Shown here piece after piece: positions 55,370-64,000 of a stretch of DNA of 64,000 bases. The position numbers were made by a program, and so were the translations under genes. The notes beneath the pieces are model-generated. The model had not been told where the DNA came from, searched no databases, and worked only from the letters and a program-made list of their open reading frames with translations. Each line of letters starts with the position of its first letter. The stretch's first letter is position 1. This stretch comes from Hirschia maritima DSM 19733 (GTDB lineage: Bacteria; Pseudomonadota; Alphaproteobacteria; Caulobacterales; Hyphomonadaceae): contig NZ_KB899544.1 of the NCBI RefSeq assembly GCF_000378345.1, positions 620,001 through 684,000 of the forward strand. Direction: 5' to 3'.

Positions 55370-57061
55370 ATGTTCGGAAGAAAATGCCGCTACTCTTTAA
55401 TTTCGGTCCTTTCTGGATTGTTGATTGTCTCATGTAGCGGAGGAGGTGGAAGCACTCCGACACCTACTCCTACTCCTACTCCTACTCCAACACCCACTCC
55501 TACGCCTTCTCCCACTCCGACACCAACGCCGACGCCCACACCCACGCCTTCGCAGGTGACTATCAGTGGTAAAATTACCTATGATCACGTGCCACACAAT
55601 ACGGTTACAAGCGGACTGGATTATAATTCGATTGAGGAGCGTCCTGCTAAGGGGGTGGTTGTTGAATTATTAGATTCGTCTTCAAGTGTGCTCGAAACAA
55701 CAATTTCAGATGCATCTGGAGATTATTCCTTTGATGTCGCTTCGGGAACAGATGTGCGCGTCAGAGCAAAAGCGCAATTGCTTCAATCAGATGTTTCATC
55801 TTGGGATGTAAAAGTTACCGACAACGTAAACTCTAATGCACTCTACTCAATAGCTGGGAGCCTCGTATCTTCGGGAACCGCGAATTCAACTCGGAATTTA
55901 AAAGCAGATTCAGGATGGGGTGGTTCATCATATACCGGAACGCGTGCAGCAGCTCCGTTTGCTATTTTGGATCCAATTTATGACGCTGTAAAAAAGTTTG
56001 AAACCGTTGATTCAGATATAAACTTTCCAGCCGTAGAATTTCGATGGAGTGTCTCAAATACGAGTGCAAGTGGTGATTTAACTGCTGGTGAGATAGGAAC
56101 GTCGTTTTACAGCAATGGAAACATCTACATTCTCGGAGACGAAAATGTGGATACTGATGAGTATGATAAGCATGTCATAGTTCATGAATGGGGCCACTAT
56201 TTTGAAGATAAAATGTCGCGAAGCGATAGTATCGGTGGTTCGCATTCAGGTTCAGACAGGCTGGACCCTCGTGTCGCCCTTGGTGAAGGGTGGGGAAATG
56301 CGCTGAGCGGGATTATTTTGGACGACTCGTTTTACCGAGATAGTAGTGGCTCAACTCAATCTCAGGGGTTCTCGATAAATGTTGAGAGCAATTCAACATC
56401 AAATGAAGGGTGGTTTAATGAGAGTTCAGTACAGTCCATAATTTATGATATTTATGACTCAAATTCTGATGGGCCAGATTCAATTTCATTAGGGTTGGGG
56501 CCAATTTATGAAATTATGACGTCAACAGCCTATAAAACTGATCGTTCATTGACCACAATATTTAGTTTTGTAGATGCTTTGAAAACGCATTCTCCAAGTG
56601 AAGCATCAGGAATTGATGCGTTGTTGTCTGCGCAAACAATCAATGGAACTGGTAATAAAGGTGATGGTGAAACCAATGATGGTTCGATCCCAATATCATT
56701 GCCAGTCTATAAATCTGTTACACCCGGCGGAAGCGCTGTGCAGGTATGTTCTTATGATGATGCTGGGACAATAAACAAGCTTGGAAACATTGCTTATGTT
56801 GAAGTCGTCATTCCAGCTGCAGGAAGCCGTACCATAACAATGACGCGAACCTCCGGTACAGCTGGCAGTGATCCTGATTTTACGGTGTATGGAGCAGGGC
56901 AATTAGTTGTATCGGCGACGTCAGCAGATGCAGATTCAGAGACATCAACAGATAATTATGATGCCGGTATATACATAATTGAAGCTGCTGATCACAGAAA
57001 CCGGGATGGTAGTGGAACAAATGATGGCGATAGTTGTTTCGACTTGACTGTCTCAAATTAA
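55370..57061 (+). CDS. Lipoprotein metalloprotease with Thr-Pro linker
   Basis: The 563-residue product has a signal peptide with lipobox IVSC (C22), a GGGG turn, a Thr-Pro linker (T29-P60) and then a domain that includes a carboxypeptidase-regulatory-like beta fold (~62-170). A zinc motif HEWGH (H272, E273, H276) follows, with a likely third ligand E306 in GEGWGN. The C-terminal ~110 residues are a beta-sandwich ([24 protein letters not shown]). It should be an outer-membrane-anchored protease; substrate is unknown. The ATG at 55370 has GAGGAG upstream. A His-rich lipoprotein follows 15 bases later. Confidence 0.85.
   Translation: MFGRKCRYSLISVLSGLLIVSCSGGGGSTPTPTPTPTPTPTPTPTPSPTPTPTPTPTPTPSQVTISGKITYDHVPHNTVTSGLDYNSIEERPAKGVVVELLDSSSSVLETTISDASGDYSFDVASGTDVRVRAKAQLLQSDVSSWDVKVTDNVNSNALYSIAGSLVSSGTANSTRNLKADSGWGGSSYTGTRAAAPFAILDPIYDAVKKFETVDSDINFPAVEFRWSVSNTSASGDLTAGEIGTSFYSNGNIYILGDENVDTDEYDKHVIVHEWGHYFEDKMSRSDSIGGSHSGSDRLDPRVALGEGWGNALSGIILDDSFYRDSSGSTQSQGFSINVESNSTSNEGWFNESSVQSIIYDIYDSNSDGPDSISLGLGPIYEIMTSTAYKTDRSLTTIFSFVDALKTHSPSEASGIDALLSAQTINGTGNKGDGETNDGSIPISLPVYKSVTPGGSAVQVCSYDDAGTINKLGNIAYVEVVIPAAGSRTITMTRTSGTAGSDPDFTVYGAGQLVVSATSADADSETSTDNYDAGIYIIEAADHRNRDGSGTNDGDSCFDLTVSN
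55454..55549 (+). repeat. Thr-Pro dipeptide repeat tract (hexanucleotide)
   Basis: Sixteen Thr/Ser-Pro dipeptides (nine TP, one SP, six TP) are encoded in 96 bases, with one run of near-identical CCTACT units at 55463-55489. Codons vary elsewhere, so the tract is selected at protein level and not only a slippage product. It forms a rigid spacer between lipid anchor and folded domain. Confidence 0.9.
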
Positions 57062-57076
57062 TTAGGAGTTGTGACC

Positions 57077-57646
57077 ATGACTTTTTCAAAGACGATTTTG
57101 TTTGTTGGGGTGAGTGCTTGGGCTTTGTCTGCGTGTGCCGTTGATCACAGCGAAGTGTCTGGGGCGCATGAAGAACATAAGCATGCTTCTAAAGATCATA
57201 AACACTCTGCGGATTATAAGAAACCTGGAGCAGCTGTGCAGTTTAAAACTGATTTCGATGGAAAAGCTGAAGTTGGCGTAACGCAACGTTTTCAGCTGAG
57301 TATTGAAGATGGTTATGACTCTGGTGACATGAATGTGAAGCTGGTTGTACCTGAGGGAGTTTCTTTGTTTAGTAACTCTGAAGCAAGCTTTTCTATGTCA
57401 GAAGAAGGCCCTCACATTATTGATGTAGAATTGCAAGCGTTCACCGAGGGGCGTCACTATCTAAATGTGCTGGTCACTGCTCGTGCTGAAGAAAATCAAG
57501 CAATTCCAGCGAGCCATACCATTGGCATTTATGTCGGTGATGCTGCGCAATCTAAATCCTACAAAGATCCGCAAAAACAAATTCCAACATCAAGTGATGG
57601 TGTCATTGAGATGGAAGCTGTTGAAACAATTGAAACTGAAAAATAG
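57077..57646 (+). CDS. His-rich lipoprotein
   Basis: The 189-residue product has a signal peptide with lipobox LSAC (C20), then a His-rich stretch (DHSEVSGAHEEHKHASKDHKHS) that could bind Zn2+ or other metals, and an immunoglobulin-like beta domain (~55-165, VTQRFQLSIEDGYDSGDM, GPHIIDVELQAFTEG). The ATG at 57077 has TAGGAG eight bases upstream; a GTG at 57071 is too close. It probably shares the operon with the metalloprotease 15 bases before. Function is unknown. Confidence 0.75.
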   Translation: MTFSKTILFVGVSAWALSACAVDHSEVSGAHEEHKHASKDHKHSADYKKPGAAVQFKTDFDGKAEVGVTQRFQLSIEDGYDSGDMNVKLVVPEGVSLFSNSEASFSMSEEGPHIIDVELQAFTEGRHYLNVLVTARAEENQAIPASHTIGIYVGDAAQSKSYKDPQKQIPTSSDGVIEMEAVETIETEK

Positions 57647-57671
57647 TTTTGCAGTGTCGTAAAGAGACGGC

Positions 57672-59633
57672 CTACGAAGCTTCAGTGATTGCAGCTTCGT
57701 AAGCATCTAAGGCATCCAACCAATTGACCTCAGATTGTTCGGCTAACGCTTCTTGGGTTGCTCGATCCTTCATTAAATCTACTAGACGATCGGAACTAAG
57801 TGCGGGACCAGCGAGCTCTTGATCGATCTCTGCTATCTTTTTATTCGCTTTCTCCAGCGCCTTTTCCGCTTGCTCGGCTTTGCGCTTGAGGGGCGCGGCC
57901 TTTTTGCGAGCTTCCGAAGCCTTACGTTTTTGAGCGTCGCGTTCGGCTTTGGAAAGAGAAGGCTTAGAAGTTGCTTCATCTTTAGTGAGCTCCGGTTCGG
58001 AGTTTTTTTGAGTAGGCTCTTTTGCCGATTTTTTGGAGTTGTGTGCAGCAGGAGCGCGGTCAGCCTGCATGACAAGTCTTCGATAGTCTTCAATGTCACC
58101 GTCGTATGGAGCTGCGTGTCCGTCCTTTACAAGCCACAAACTGTCGGCGGTGGCTTCGGCTAAATACACATCGTGCGTAATGAGTAGCACCGCGCCAGGA
58201 TAATCATTAAGTCCGTAGATGAGTGCTTCACGGCTATCAATATCAAGGTGAGAAGTTGGCTCATCCAAAATAAGTATGTGTGGAGCTTCCATTGCAGTAA
58301 GCCCCAAAAGAAGGCGAACTTTTTCTCCACCTGATAACTTTTCAACTTTGGTTTCCACTTTTTCATGTGGAAAGCCCATCGCCGCGGCAACAGCGCGTTG
58401 TCGAGCTACCGCTGTGTCTTTAGGTAATGCGTGGCGAATATGCTCAAGGACGGTTTCTCCGGCGTGGAGCTCGTCCATTTGATCTTGCGAAAAATATCCG
58501 ATTGTAATGGCTTTTGCGCCTATAACTTCACCTGCCATGAGGGGAAGTAGCTTTGCTATGGATTTAACAAGAGTGGTTTTTCCTTGACCATTTGTACCCA
58601 CGATGGCGATGCGATCGTCTGGATCCATGCGAAGTGAGACATCGGATAGGATTTTTGCACCTTCTCCATAGCCTAGATCTGCGTCACGCAACTCAAGTAA
58701 TGGTGGAGATAGTTGATCTTTGGGGCCTGGAAAATTTATGGGAGCGCAACGTTCTTCAATTGGGATAGTAACGTTTTGCATTTTTTCCAGCATTTTAACC
58801 CGCGATTGGGCCTGGCGAGCTTTGGATGCCTTGGCCTTGAAGCGATCAACAAAGGATTGCAAGTGCGCACGTTCTTTATCTTGCTTCGTTTTTTGAGCTT
58901 GAAGTTGCTCAACTTGTTCTGCTCGCTTTTTCATCCAAGCATCATACCCACCGACACATAAAGACAATTTTTGGTGTTCTAAAGCGAGTGTGTGCGTCAC
59001 GCAGCGATTGAGTAAGTCGCGGTCGTGGGAAACTATGAGAACGGTATTAGGATATTTGCGAATATACCCTTCCAGCCACGCAGCACCTTCGAGATCCAGA
59101 TAGTTGGTTGGCTCATCGAGTAGTAAAAGATCTGGTTGAGAGAATAATACGCCCGCGATAGCTGCACGCATTCTCCAACCACCCGAAAACTCTTTGGTCG
59201 CACGAGATAAGTCGTCATTGGTGAAGCCAAGCCCCATCAAAACTTCAGCAGCACGTGCTTCAGCTGTCCATGCATCGATATCCGCGAGGCGCATGTGGAT
59301 CTCACCGATGCGATCTGGATCTTCAGCTGTTTCAGACTCTATCATCAGCGCATGACGTTCTTCATCACATTCAAGAACCACATCTAGAATGGTTTGATCG
59401 CTTGCGGCAACTTCCTGCGCTACCCAGCCTAAGCGTGCGCCTTGGTTTAGGAGGATCGGGCTATCTGCGGATGGTTTAGCAATCTCTTCCCGGATAATGC
59501 GTAAAAGAGTGGATTTACCCGTGCCGTTTCGGCCAACAAGGCCAACTTTCCAGCCTGTTGCGATTTGAGCATTTGCATTTTCAAAAAGCGGGCGGCCTTG
59601 AATAGCGAAGGAGAGATCATTTATCTGTAGCAT
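57672..59633 (-). CDS. ABC-F family ATPase
   Basis: ABC-F proteins act on the ribosome rather than in transport. The 653-residue product has two ABC domains with Walker A GRNGTGKST (~35-43) and GTNGQGKTT (~340-348), signatures EFSGGWRMR and KLSGGEKVR, and Walker B LLLLDEPTNYLD and ILILDEPTSHLD. There are no membrane segments. The linker is charged, and a C-terminal coiled-coil extension (~530-650) is present. It resembles Uup/YheS more than EttA. Ribosome target and function are open. Confidence 0.92.
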   Translation of the reverse strand: MLQINDLSFAIQGRPLFENANAQIATGWKVGLVGRNGTGKSTLLRIIREEIAKPSADSPILLNQGARLGWVAQEVAASDQTILDVVLECDEERHALMIESETAEDPDRIGEIHMRLADIDAWTAEARAAEVLMGLGFTNDDLSRATKEFSGGWRMRAAIAGVLFSQPDLLLLDEPTNYLDLEGAAWLEGYIRKYPNTVLIVSHDRDLLNRCVTHTLALEHQKLSLCVGGYDAWMKKRAEQVEQLQAQKTKQDKERAHLQSFVDRFKAKASKARQAQSRVKMLEKMQNVTIPIEERCAPINFPGPKDQLSPPLLELRDADLGYGEGAKILSDVSLRMDPDDRIAIVGTNGQGKTTLVKSIAKLLPLMAGEVIGAKAITIGYFSQDQMDELHAGETVLEHIRHALPKDTAVARQRAVAAAMGFPHEKVETKVEKLSGGEKVRLLLGLTAMEAPHILILDEPTSHLDIDSREALIYGLNDYPGAVLLITHDVYLAEATADSLWLVKDGHAAPYDGDIEDYRRLVMQADRAPAAHNSKKSAKEPTQKNSEPELTKDEATSKPSLSKAERDAQKRKASEARKKAAPLKRKAEQAEKALEKANKKIAEIDQELAGPALSSDRLVDLMKDRATQEALAEQSEVNWLDALDAYEAAITEAS

Positions 59634-59763
59634 GAGAGCGGTGTAGCGTGGCTTGTGGAGAAGGCAAGATATTTATTGCTTCTCTTGGTTATCGTTTTTT
59701 TCTTGCGAACATGCTTTTAATAATATAGCGAAGAATTCTAATTGAGCGCCGATTTGAATCCCA

Positions 59764-59873
59764 GCTTGCGGGCGCATTATAAATTCAGCTAAAGAGGCAG
59801 AAGGGGTGATACCCCATTTGTACCCGCAAGCATGTATTTAATTTTGGTGCCCGTTGTGAATGGAGCGCATGCT
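59764..59873 (+). promoter_or_regulatory. Candidate structured RNA leader with alternative stems
   Basis: GCTTGCGGG (59764-59772) can pair with CCCGCAAGC (59823-59831), enclosing a hairpin GGGGT-GAT-ACCCC (59803-59815). AGCATG (59829-59834), which overlaps the 3' arm of the long stem, can instead pair with CATGCT (59868-59873) just before the ATG at 59876 and next to the Shine-Dalgarno GGAG. The two states exclude each other, as in riboswitch or leader folds. I do not recognise a known riboswitch class. The 242-base gap holds no other feature I could name. Confidence 0.4.
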
Positions 59874-59875
59874 AA

Positions 59876-60169
59876 ATGGGACAAGATTTGAAATCAGACC
59901 TTATTTCCTTACCAGGGTTTAAAACACAAACTCAGCTAGAAATCATGATAGCGCAATGGTCTGCTGTGATGATGTTATTAAGCTGGATTGAAGCTCACAA
60001 AGGCGTCGTTGTTTCGATGAGCTCCAAAACTAATGGTAAAGGAAAAATGTTGATTTCTATGCGTGCCGAAGAGCTGGACAGCGCGCAATTGCGTAATTTT
60101 CTCAACGGCCAAAATGTGTTCGAGACAATTAGCATGGAACACATTTTAACTCGCGAGAAAACTAGCTAA
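59876..60169 (+). CDS. Small cytosolic protein, unknown
   Basis: The 97-residue product starts MGQDLKSDLISLPGF. It has a helical core (IMIAQWSAVMMLLSWIEAHKG) and a C-terminal basic/amphipathic end. No family or motif is recognised. GGAG at 59862-59865 is a ribosome-binding site. Its stop overlaps by four bases the stop region of a minus-strand gene. It follows a possible structured leader. Confidence 0.6.
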   Translation: MGQDLKSDLISLPGFKTQTQLEIMIAQWSAVMMLLSWIEAHKGVVVSMSSKTNGKGKMLISMRAEELDSAQLRNFLNGQNVFETISMEHILTREKTS

Positions 60170-60372
60170 AAGCCTATATTCGGAATAAAGGGATTGAGCG
60201 CTTCAGCTTCATGGATCGCTTCAGTCTCATCTTCCGACAACGGTTCAATTGGGTTTAGGTTTGTTGCGACAATTGTCGTTTTGAGCGGTTTAGGTTTGGC
60301 TAGCTGGCGAAGTGGGCCTGTAAATAGCCTGTATCTGAGGATTGACCGCTCAACGAGTGCATCTTTATGCAT
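60166..60372 (-). CDS. Small protein, unknown, 68 residues
   Basis: The start is placed at the ATG at 60372, which is preceded by GGAGG six bases away; the frame stays open to 60486 but has no second ribosome-binding site. The product starts MHKDALVERSILRYRLFTG, then has a basic stretch (RQLAKPKPLKTTIVATN) and an acidic helix (EPLSEDETEAIHEAEAL). No family recognised. It converges on the 97-residue gene with a four-base overlap. Confidence 0.6.
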   Translation of the reverse strand: MHKDALVERSILRYRLFTGPLRQLAKPKPLKTTIVATNLNPIEPLSEDETEAIHEAEALNPFIPNIGF

Positions 60373-60523
60373 GGCGTACCTCCGTAATTTACTATGATAA
60401 TTAGTATAGCACAAAAGTGCCGGAATTGGGCTGATATTGTGTCCGAAAATGCAAGATAAGGGTGTGACAAGCTCATCAGAACGCACTAGCCTACAAAAGA
60501 TATATCAAATGCGGGAGGTAACA

Positions 60524-61366
60524 GTGGATAGACGGTCGGTGTTAAAGCTAGTGGGCGGTGCAGCTGTGGGAGGTGGGATGTCTTCTTTGGTAAACTGCGC
60601 GTCCGCTCCAACATATTTTGCAGATGATAAAGTTGATCTGGACAACCTGGAAACGCTTCACAAATTTCATAGAAAGCTGGCCTTCACGGAAGATGATAGG
60701 CTAGTTTATTGGAATATTGATGCATTGAGAATGGGATATAAGGATGGCGTTTTAACGCCATTTTGGAACATGCATGCGGGGTTGACGTATAAGGTCGAAA
60801 ACATTTCAGCTTTTCGTTACCGCGTGAAGCACATTTTCAGTATATTTTACTCCGATCTTGAAACAGGCGAGCTGCTTGAAGAGTTTAAAAATCCATACAC
60901 AGGGGAGATACGAAAAGCTTTTCAGCCTGGAGTCATAAAATCTGAACGCATATTTGGCCTTAATGGGCACGAATATGAGCCTCGTTCAAATCTGACGAGG
61001 GACGAAAGCTTGGGCCCAGCAAAAATTATTGGTGATGACATCTGGTTAAATGCAGATTCAATTTACACTGTAAACCCTCCTAATAGGCTCAATCGTGTTA
61101 TGAGGGTCAATGATTGGTCAACATTCCACGGATCGGTGAGAGATTTGTTAGATCCTGCTGTGAGAAGCGCGCCGGCCACGCACACCTTCAATGACATCAA
61201 TACATTCAATAGTGATTGGGCCGGAATGAAGGGAATTCGAGCTTGGTCTATTTCGCGTGGATTTGGACGAAAAAGCTTCTCTGTTGATGGGATGCCGGAA
61301 GAGTGGAAACGGTTTGCTGAGATGCGTCACCCAGAATTATTGGCTGATAGTCCAGAATTTAGCTAA
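60524..61366 (+). CDS. DUF1838 family protein with Tat-like signal
   Basis: The 280-residue product, from the GTG at 60524 with GGGAGG upstream, opens DRRSVLKLVGGAAVGGG, a twin-arginine signal, then NCASAPTY, which could be a lipobox-like LVNC. The body contains FWNMHAGLTYKVENIS, YSDLETGELLEEFKNPYTGE and WLNADSIYTVNPPN, the features of DUF1838. Function of the family is unknown. Earlier in-frame starts (TTG 60437, ATG 60449, ATG 60509) lack good ribosome-binding sites. Its 3' end overlaps the convergent flavoprotein by four bases. Confidence 0.8.
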   Translation: MDRRSVLKLVGGAAVGGGMSSLVNCASAPTYFADDKVDLDNLETLHKFHRKLAFTEDDRLVYWNIDALRMGYKDGVLTPFWNMHAGLTYKVENISAFRYRVKHIFSIFYSDLETGELLEEFKNPYTGEIRKAFQPGVIKSERIFGLNGHEYEPRSNLTRDESLGPAKIIGDDIWLNADSIYTVNPPNRLNRVMRVNDWSTFHGSVRDLLDPAVRSAPATHTFNDINTFNSDWAGMKGIRAWSISRGFGRKSFSVDGMPEEWKRFAEMRHPELLADSPEFS

Positions 61367-62580
61367 GTTTGGGGTTCCATCCAATCGACAACTCCACGGG
61401 CAGCTGCTTTTCCTGATGCTAGGCAGGCGGTGATTAAGTAACCGCCTGTTGGAGCGTCCCAATCGATCATTTCACCTGCGCAGAACGTGCCGTCTTTGCC
61501 TTTTAGCATGAGATGATCATTTAGCTCGTTCCATGGCACGCCACCGGTTGTTGATATGGCTTCGTCGAGTGGTGCGGTGCCAGAAATGGTCAAGGGAAGA
61601 GATTTGATCCTCATTGCCAATTTAGACATGTCTTGAAGGATGGCTTTGTCAATTCCTTCATATAGAAGCGCCAATTTGGCTCCTGAGAGTTTGGTCGTTT
61701 TACGTAAATGATTGGAGAGTGATTGTTTGCCGCGGGGACGTTGAAGTTTAGTTAGAAGTTGAACTTCAGATGTGTTGGGAAGTAGGTCGACGGTTAGAGA
61801 CGCGGTATCATAATTTTTAAGCTGTTGTTTGATCTTTGGTGTGAGAGGGTAGATGACACCGCTTTCAACTCCGTTTCGAGTAATGACAAACTCTCCAGGA
61901 ATTAAATCTTGACCAATTCCAGCTCTGATCGATTTGATTGGGGCACCTTCAAAATCATTTTTTATTCGGTCAGACCAATTAATGTGAAAGCCACTATTTG
62001 AAGGCTCGAACGGTGTTGTTGTTATGCCTTTTAAGTTTAGTTGGTTAGTCCAATTTCCGTTTGAACCTAAGCGTTTCCAACTAGCTCCACCCAGCGCGAG
62101 GATCGTTGCATCTGCTGACGTTGTGAATTGACCATCGGAAGTTTTGAAAACTAACTGATCTTTATCGTCCCAACCTTGCCAGTTGTGTTTTGTATAAAGT
62201 GTAACGCCAGAACTGCCCAAGCGTTTTAGCCAAGCTCTTAAAAGAGGAGACGCCTTCATCATTTTCGGAAAAACGCGTCCTGTTGTGCCGGTGAAGGTTT
62301 CTATACCAAGTTCGGACATCCACTGCGTAACTGCTTCGGCATCGAAATTGGAGACGATTGATTTTAGGAGCTCATTGTTTCCATACCGAGATAGGAATAG
62401 TTCTTTTTCTTCCGAATGAGTGATATTGAGGCCGCTTTTTCCCGCCATCAAGAATTTGCGACCAACGCTTGGCATTGAATCGTACAAATCAATTTTTACA
62501 TTATGCGCGACAAGTGTCTCAGCTGCCATCAATCCTGCAGGGCCAGCACCGATGATTGCTACACGAGGAGGTTGGGGCAT
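61363..62580 (-). CDS. BaiN-like flavoprotein (NAD(P)/FAD-dependent oxidoreductase)
   Basis: This 405-residue HI0933/BaiN-type flavoprotein has the dinucleotide-binding motif VAIIGAGPAGLMAAE (residues 7-21), KFLMAGKSGLNITHSE and the C-terminal FAD site GGYLITACLASGKAAARG. Members are of the TIGR03862-like class. Substrate is unknown. It converges with the DUF1838 gene. A terminator on the minus strand lies upstream (62647-62674), so it has its own promoter. Confidence 0.88.
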   Translation of the reverse strand: MPQPPRVAIIGAGPAGLMAAETLVAHNVKIDLYDSMPSVGRKFLMAGKSGLNITHSEEKELFLSRYGNNELLKSIVSNFDAEAVTQWMSELGIETFTGTTGRVFPKMMKASPLLRAWLKRLGSSGVTLYTKHNWQGWDDKDQLVFKTSDGQFTTSADATILALGGASWKRLGSNGNWTNQLNLKGITTTPFEPSNSGFHINWSDRIKNDFEGAPIKSIRAGIGQDLIPGEFVITRNGVESGVIYPLTPKIKQQLKNYDTASLTVDLLPNTSEVQLLTKLQRPRGKQSLSNHLRKTTKLSGAKLALLYEGIDKAILQDMSKLAMRIKSLPLTISGTAPLDEAISTTGGVPWNELNDHLMLKGKDGTFCAGEMIDWDAPTGGYLITACLASGKAAARGVVDWMEPQT

Positions 62581-62646
62581 TCTGAAAATACTCTAGTTAG
62601 ATAAACTGAGTATCAGCTTTGCCACTCTCAAAAAGTTTAAGCAACG

Positions 62647-62674
62647 AAAAAGGCAGATTAAGATGACCTGCCTT
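62647..62674 (-). terminator. Terminator of the isomerase gene (minus strand)
   Basis: Read on the minus strand, AAGGCAG (62674-62668) pairs with CTGCCTT (62656-62650), followed by a T run. It lies 24 bases after the end of the isomerase gene at 62698. Confidence 0.75.
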
Positions 62675-62697
62675 ATAGGTTGTCATTGCAATAAATG

Positions 62698-63033
62698 CTA
62701 TAAAAGCTTGATGGAATAACCAGGGCTAAGATCATAGACATCTGCGCTTATCGCAACATTTGTCAAACCCAGAGCACATAGTTCATCGACTATGGACGTT
62801 GAAAGGTGTTTCTTTTGGTCATCTGTGCGGCCTGCCAGAAAACGTATTGTGACGTGGATCACATCGCGATCATCACGAAGAATTTGATGTTCTACGGGGG
62901 TGGCGCGTGTTTTCACTTTTGAGCCGTCAAACAGTTCGCTTTTGATCGCACCATTGTGTGCGGCCTCAACTATTTTTTTTGCGTCGATTTTGTCTGATAA
63001 TCGTTTGGAGTATTCAACGATGCAATCTGGCAT
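62698..63033 (-). CDS. 5-carboxymethyl-2-hydroxymuconate isomerase-like protein
   Basis: This 111-residue tautomerase-superfamily enzyme resembles HpaF/CHMI, which isomerises 5-carboxymethyl-2-hydroxymuconate in homoprotocatechuate breakdown. After removal of Met the N-terminal proline (MPDCIVEYS) would be the catalytic base. VIHVTIRFLAGRTDDQKKHLS and ISADVYDLSPGYS are family parts. No other hpa genes are visible, so it may serve another pathway. It lies downstream of the LysR gene in the same direction. Confidence 0.85.
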   Translation of the reverse strand: MPDCIVEYSKRLSDKIDAKKIVEAAHNGAIKSELFDGSKVKTRATPVEHQILRDDRDVIHVTIRFLAGRTDDQKKHLSTSIVDELCALGLTNVAISADVYDLSPGYSIKLL

Positions 63034-63150
63034 TTGTTTATCCGTTGTATTGGTATATGCATTTTGTATACCAATTGTGTAGTTCTTCTGCTGGATAAAT
63101 CAAGATAATTGTTGATCCAGCGAACTCAAATGGCAATTGCGTTCCTCGAA

Positions 63151-64000
63151 TTATGAGCCTGTGAAAATCGTTTTCATTTGTTTCATGTGTTTCAAAACGA
63201 TTTTCTTAAAAGCAGTGACCTTAGCAGACGGCCATATATCGGGATGAGCAACCAGCCAGACATCTGAATAAGGTTGAGGAGTTAAGTGTGGCAACCTTTT
63301 TAGTTCAGGCGTTTGGCTTCCTAAAAACAAAGGCATTCGTGCTGCGCCCAAACCTACCTTAGCAGCGCCGTGAATTGCGATCATATCGTCCATTGTATAG
63401 CTGATTTTTGCATTCGGAAATGTCTTTGCAAAACCCGCTGGAAGCGATGAGTAAGCTTTGTAAGTGATGACATGAAATGGGTATGTTGCATCCTTTTCAA
63501 GCTTTTCAACGAGTTCTTTGGAAGCAAACCATGTGTTTTTCTGTTCCGATATACGAAGTCCTTTTAAGGATTCGCCTGGTTTTTTGGACGGGCGAACAGC
63601 AACGTCTGCTTCGCGGCGTGTGAGATCGACAAAATCATTTGTTGCGCGAATATATAGGTCAATATCAGGATAGGCGGATTTGAATTCTTGCAGCACTGGA
63701 AGCAAGAAGTAGTTAATCACAAGCTGAGGGGAGGTTATTGTAAAAGGGCCAGATAGCTTTTTGTCCTTTAGTTGCAATTGACGAAACAAACTATCTTCTG
63801 CTTGTCGCATAGTCTCCGCTTGAGTAGCGACAAGGTGTGCATATTCAGTTGGTTGATAGCCATCTGCGAGCCGTTCAAATAACCGTTCTCCCAAATGTTC
63901 TTCTAGTCTTGCTATGCGGCGGGCTACTGTGGTGTAGGTGACATTTAGTTCGGCAGCAGCTTTCGCCAGCGTTCCATGTTTGATGAGAGCCAGTGTGGTT
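63151..64000 (-). CDS. LysR-family transcriptional regulator, 5' end outside window
   Basis: The minus-strand frame is open from the window end to 63151. The N-terminal helix-turn-helix region reads TLAKAAAELNVTYTTVARRI followed by RLEEHLGERLFERLADGYQP, as in LysR proteins, so the real start is beyond base 64000 and the ATG at 63894 is internal. The effector domain has SGPFTITSPQLVINYFLLP and READVAVRPSKKPGE. It lies upstream of the CHMI-like gene and could regulate it. Confidence 0.93.
   Translation of the reverse strand, partial: TTLALIKHGTLAKAAAELNVTYTTVARRIARLEEHLGERLFERLADGYQPTEYAHLVATQAETMRQAEDSLFRQLQLKDKKLSGPFTITSPQLVINYFLLPVLQEFKSAYPDIDLYIRATNDFVDLTRREADVAVRPSKKPGESLKGLRISEQKNTWFASKELVEKLEKDATYPFHVITYKAYSSLPAGFAKTFPNAKISYTMDDMIAIHGAAKVGLGAARMPLFLGSQTPELKRLPHLTPQPYSDVWLVAHPDIWPSAKVTAFKKIVLKHMKQMKTIFTGS

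Noticed and set aside
57819-58163. 114-residue plus-strand frame, Phe- and Leu-rich, opposite the ABC-F gene
   Set aside because: Antisense of the Lys/Glu-rich linker of the ABC-F protein, which produces Phe/Leu-rich reverse frames.
60437-60523. N-terminal extension of the DUF1838 gene from TTG 60437 or ATG 60449
   Set aside because: It would bury the twin-arginine signal inside the protein, and the GTG at 60524 has a far better ribosome-binding site.

Overview
The window reads as chromosomal DNA of a moderately low-GC alphaproteobacterium of the prosthecate/Caulobacterales type, most likely a Hyphomonadaceae member such as a Hirschia-like organism. This placement is inferred. It rests on SpmX, MipZ, an ATP12-family chaperone, a short-LID adenylate kinase, LipB, TonB-dependent uptake and flagellar/chemotaxis parts, all with alphaproteobacterial features. 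No database search was possible.

Layout. 1-11850: the S10-spc-alpha ribosomal protein supercluster, entered inside rplB and running rplB-rpsS-rplV-rpsC-rplP-rpmC-rpsQ-rplN-rplX-rplE-rpsN-rpsH-rplF-rplR-rpsE-rpmD-rplO-secY-adk. A second unit with its own promoter candidate follows, rpsM-rpsK-rpoA-rplQ, closed by a strong terminator. 12016-19265: an HtrA protease with a lipobox, rarA, an unknown gene on the minus strand, then a compact run of rluA-like, crcB, rluC, gph-like and ATP12 genes. 19377-23537: a disturbed propionyl-CoA carboxylase locus. Only the last ~80 codons of pccB remain, fused onto the end of a DUF3011-type secreted protein gene. Small RHH, GIY-YIG and K+-channel genes and then an intact pccA follow. 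23702-27309: a chemoreceptor carrying PilZ, lipB, a lone fliN-like gene and tRNA-Leu(GAG). 27420-35513: a carboxylate (acetate-like) uptake locus with a small/large sodium:solute symporter pair, a CrbS-like hybrid kinase with its own transporter domain, a CrbR-like LuxR regulator and a DcaP-like porin. 35587-39135: a divergent TonB receptor and PepSY membrane protein. 39328-45708: a BNR/VPS10-like secreted protein, a SLC13 carboxylate transporter and MgtE. 45787-49297: spmX facing a cNMP-domain patatin. 50080-57646: a LiuC-like hydratase, small unknowns, panC, a SPOR-like lipoprotein, mipZ, and a metalloprotease/His-rich lipoprotein pair. 57672-64000: an ABC-F ATPase, two tiny genes, a DUF1838 Tat protein, a BaiN-like flavoprotein, a 5-carboxymethyl-2-hydroxymuconate isomerase and a LysR regulator cut by the window end.

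Functionally the window joins core translation with genes of asymmetric cell biology (SpmX, MipZ), c-di-GMP-linked taxis, and carboxylate and metal uptake. The most unusual items are the pccB deletion scar, the degenerate lysozyme of SpmX, the self-contained transporter/kinase/regulator/porin locus, and a possible switchable RNA structure at 59764-59873. No intergenic stretch exceeds 300 bases; the largest is 59634-59875. I saw no CRISPR array, insertion sequence or prophage.
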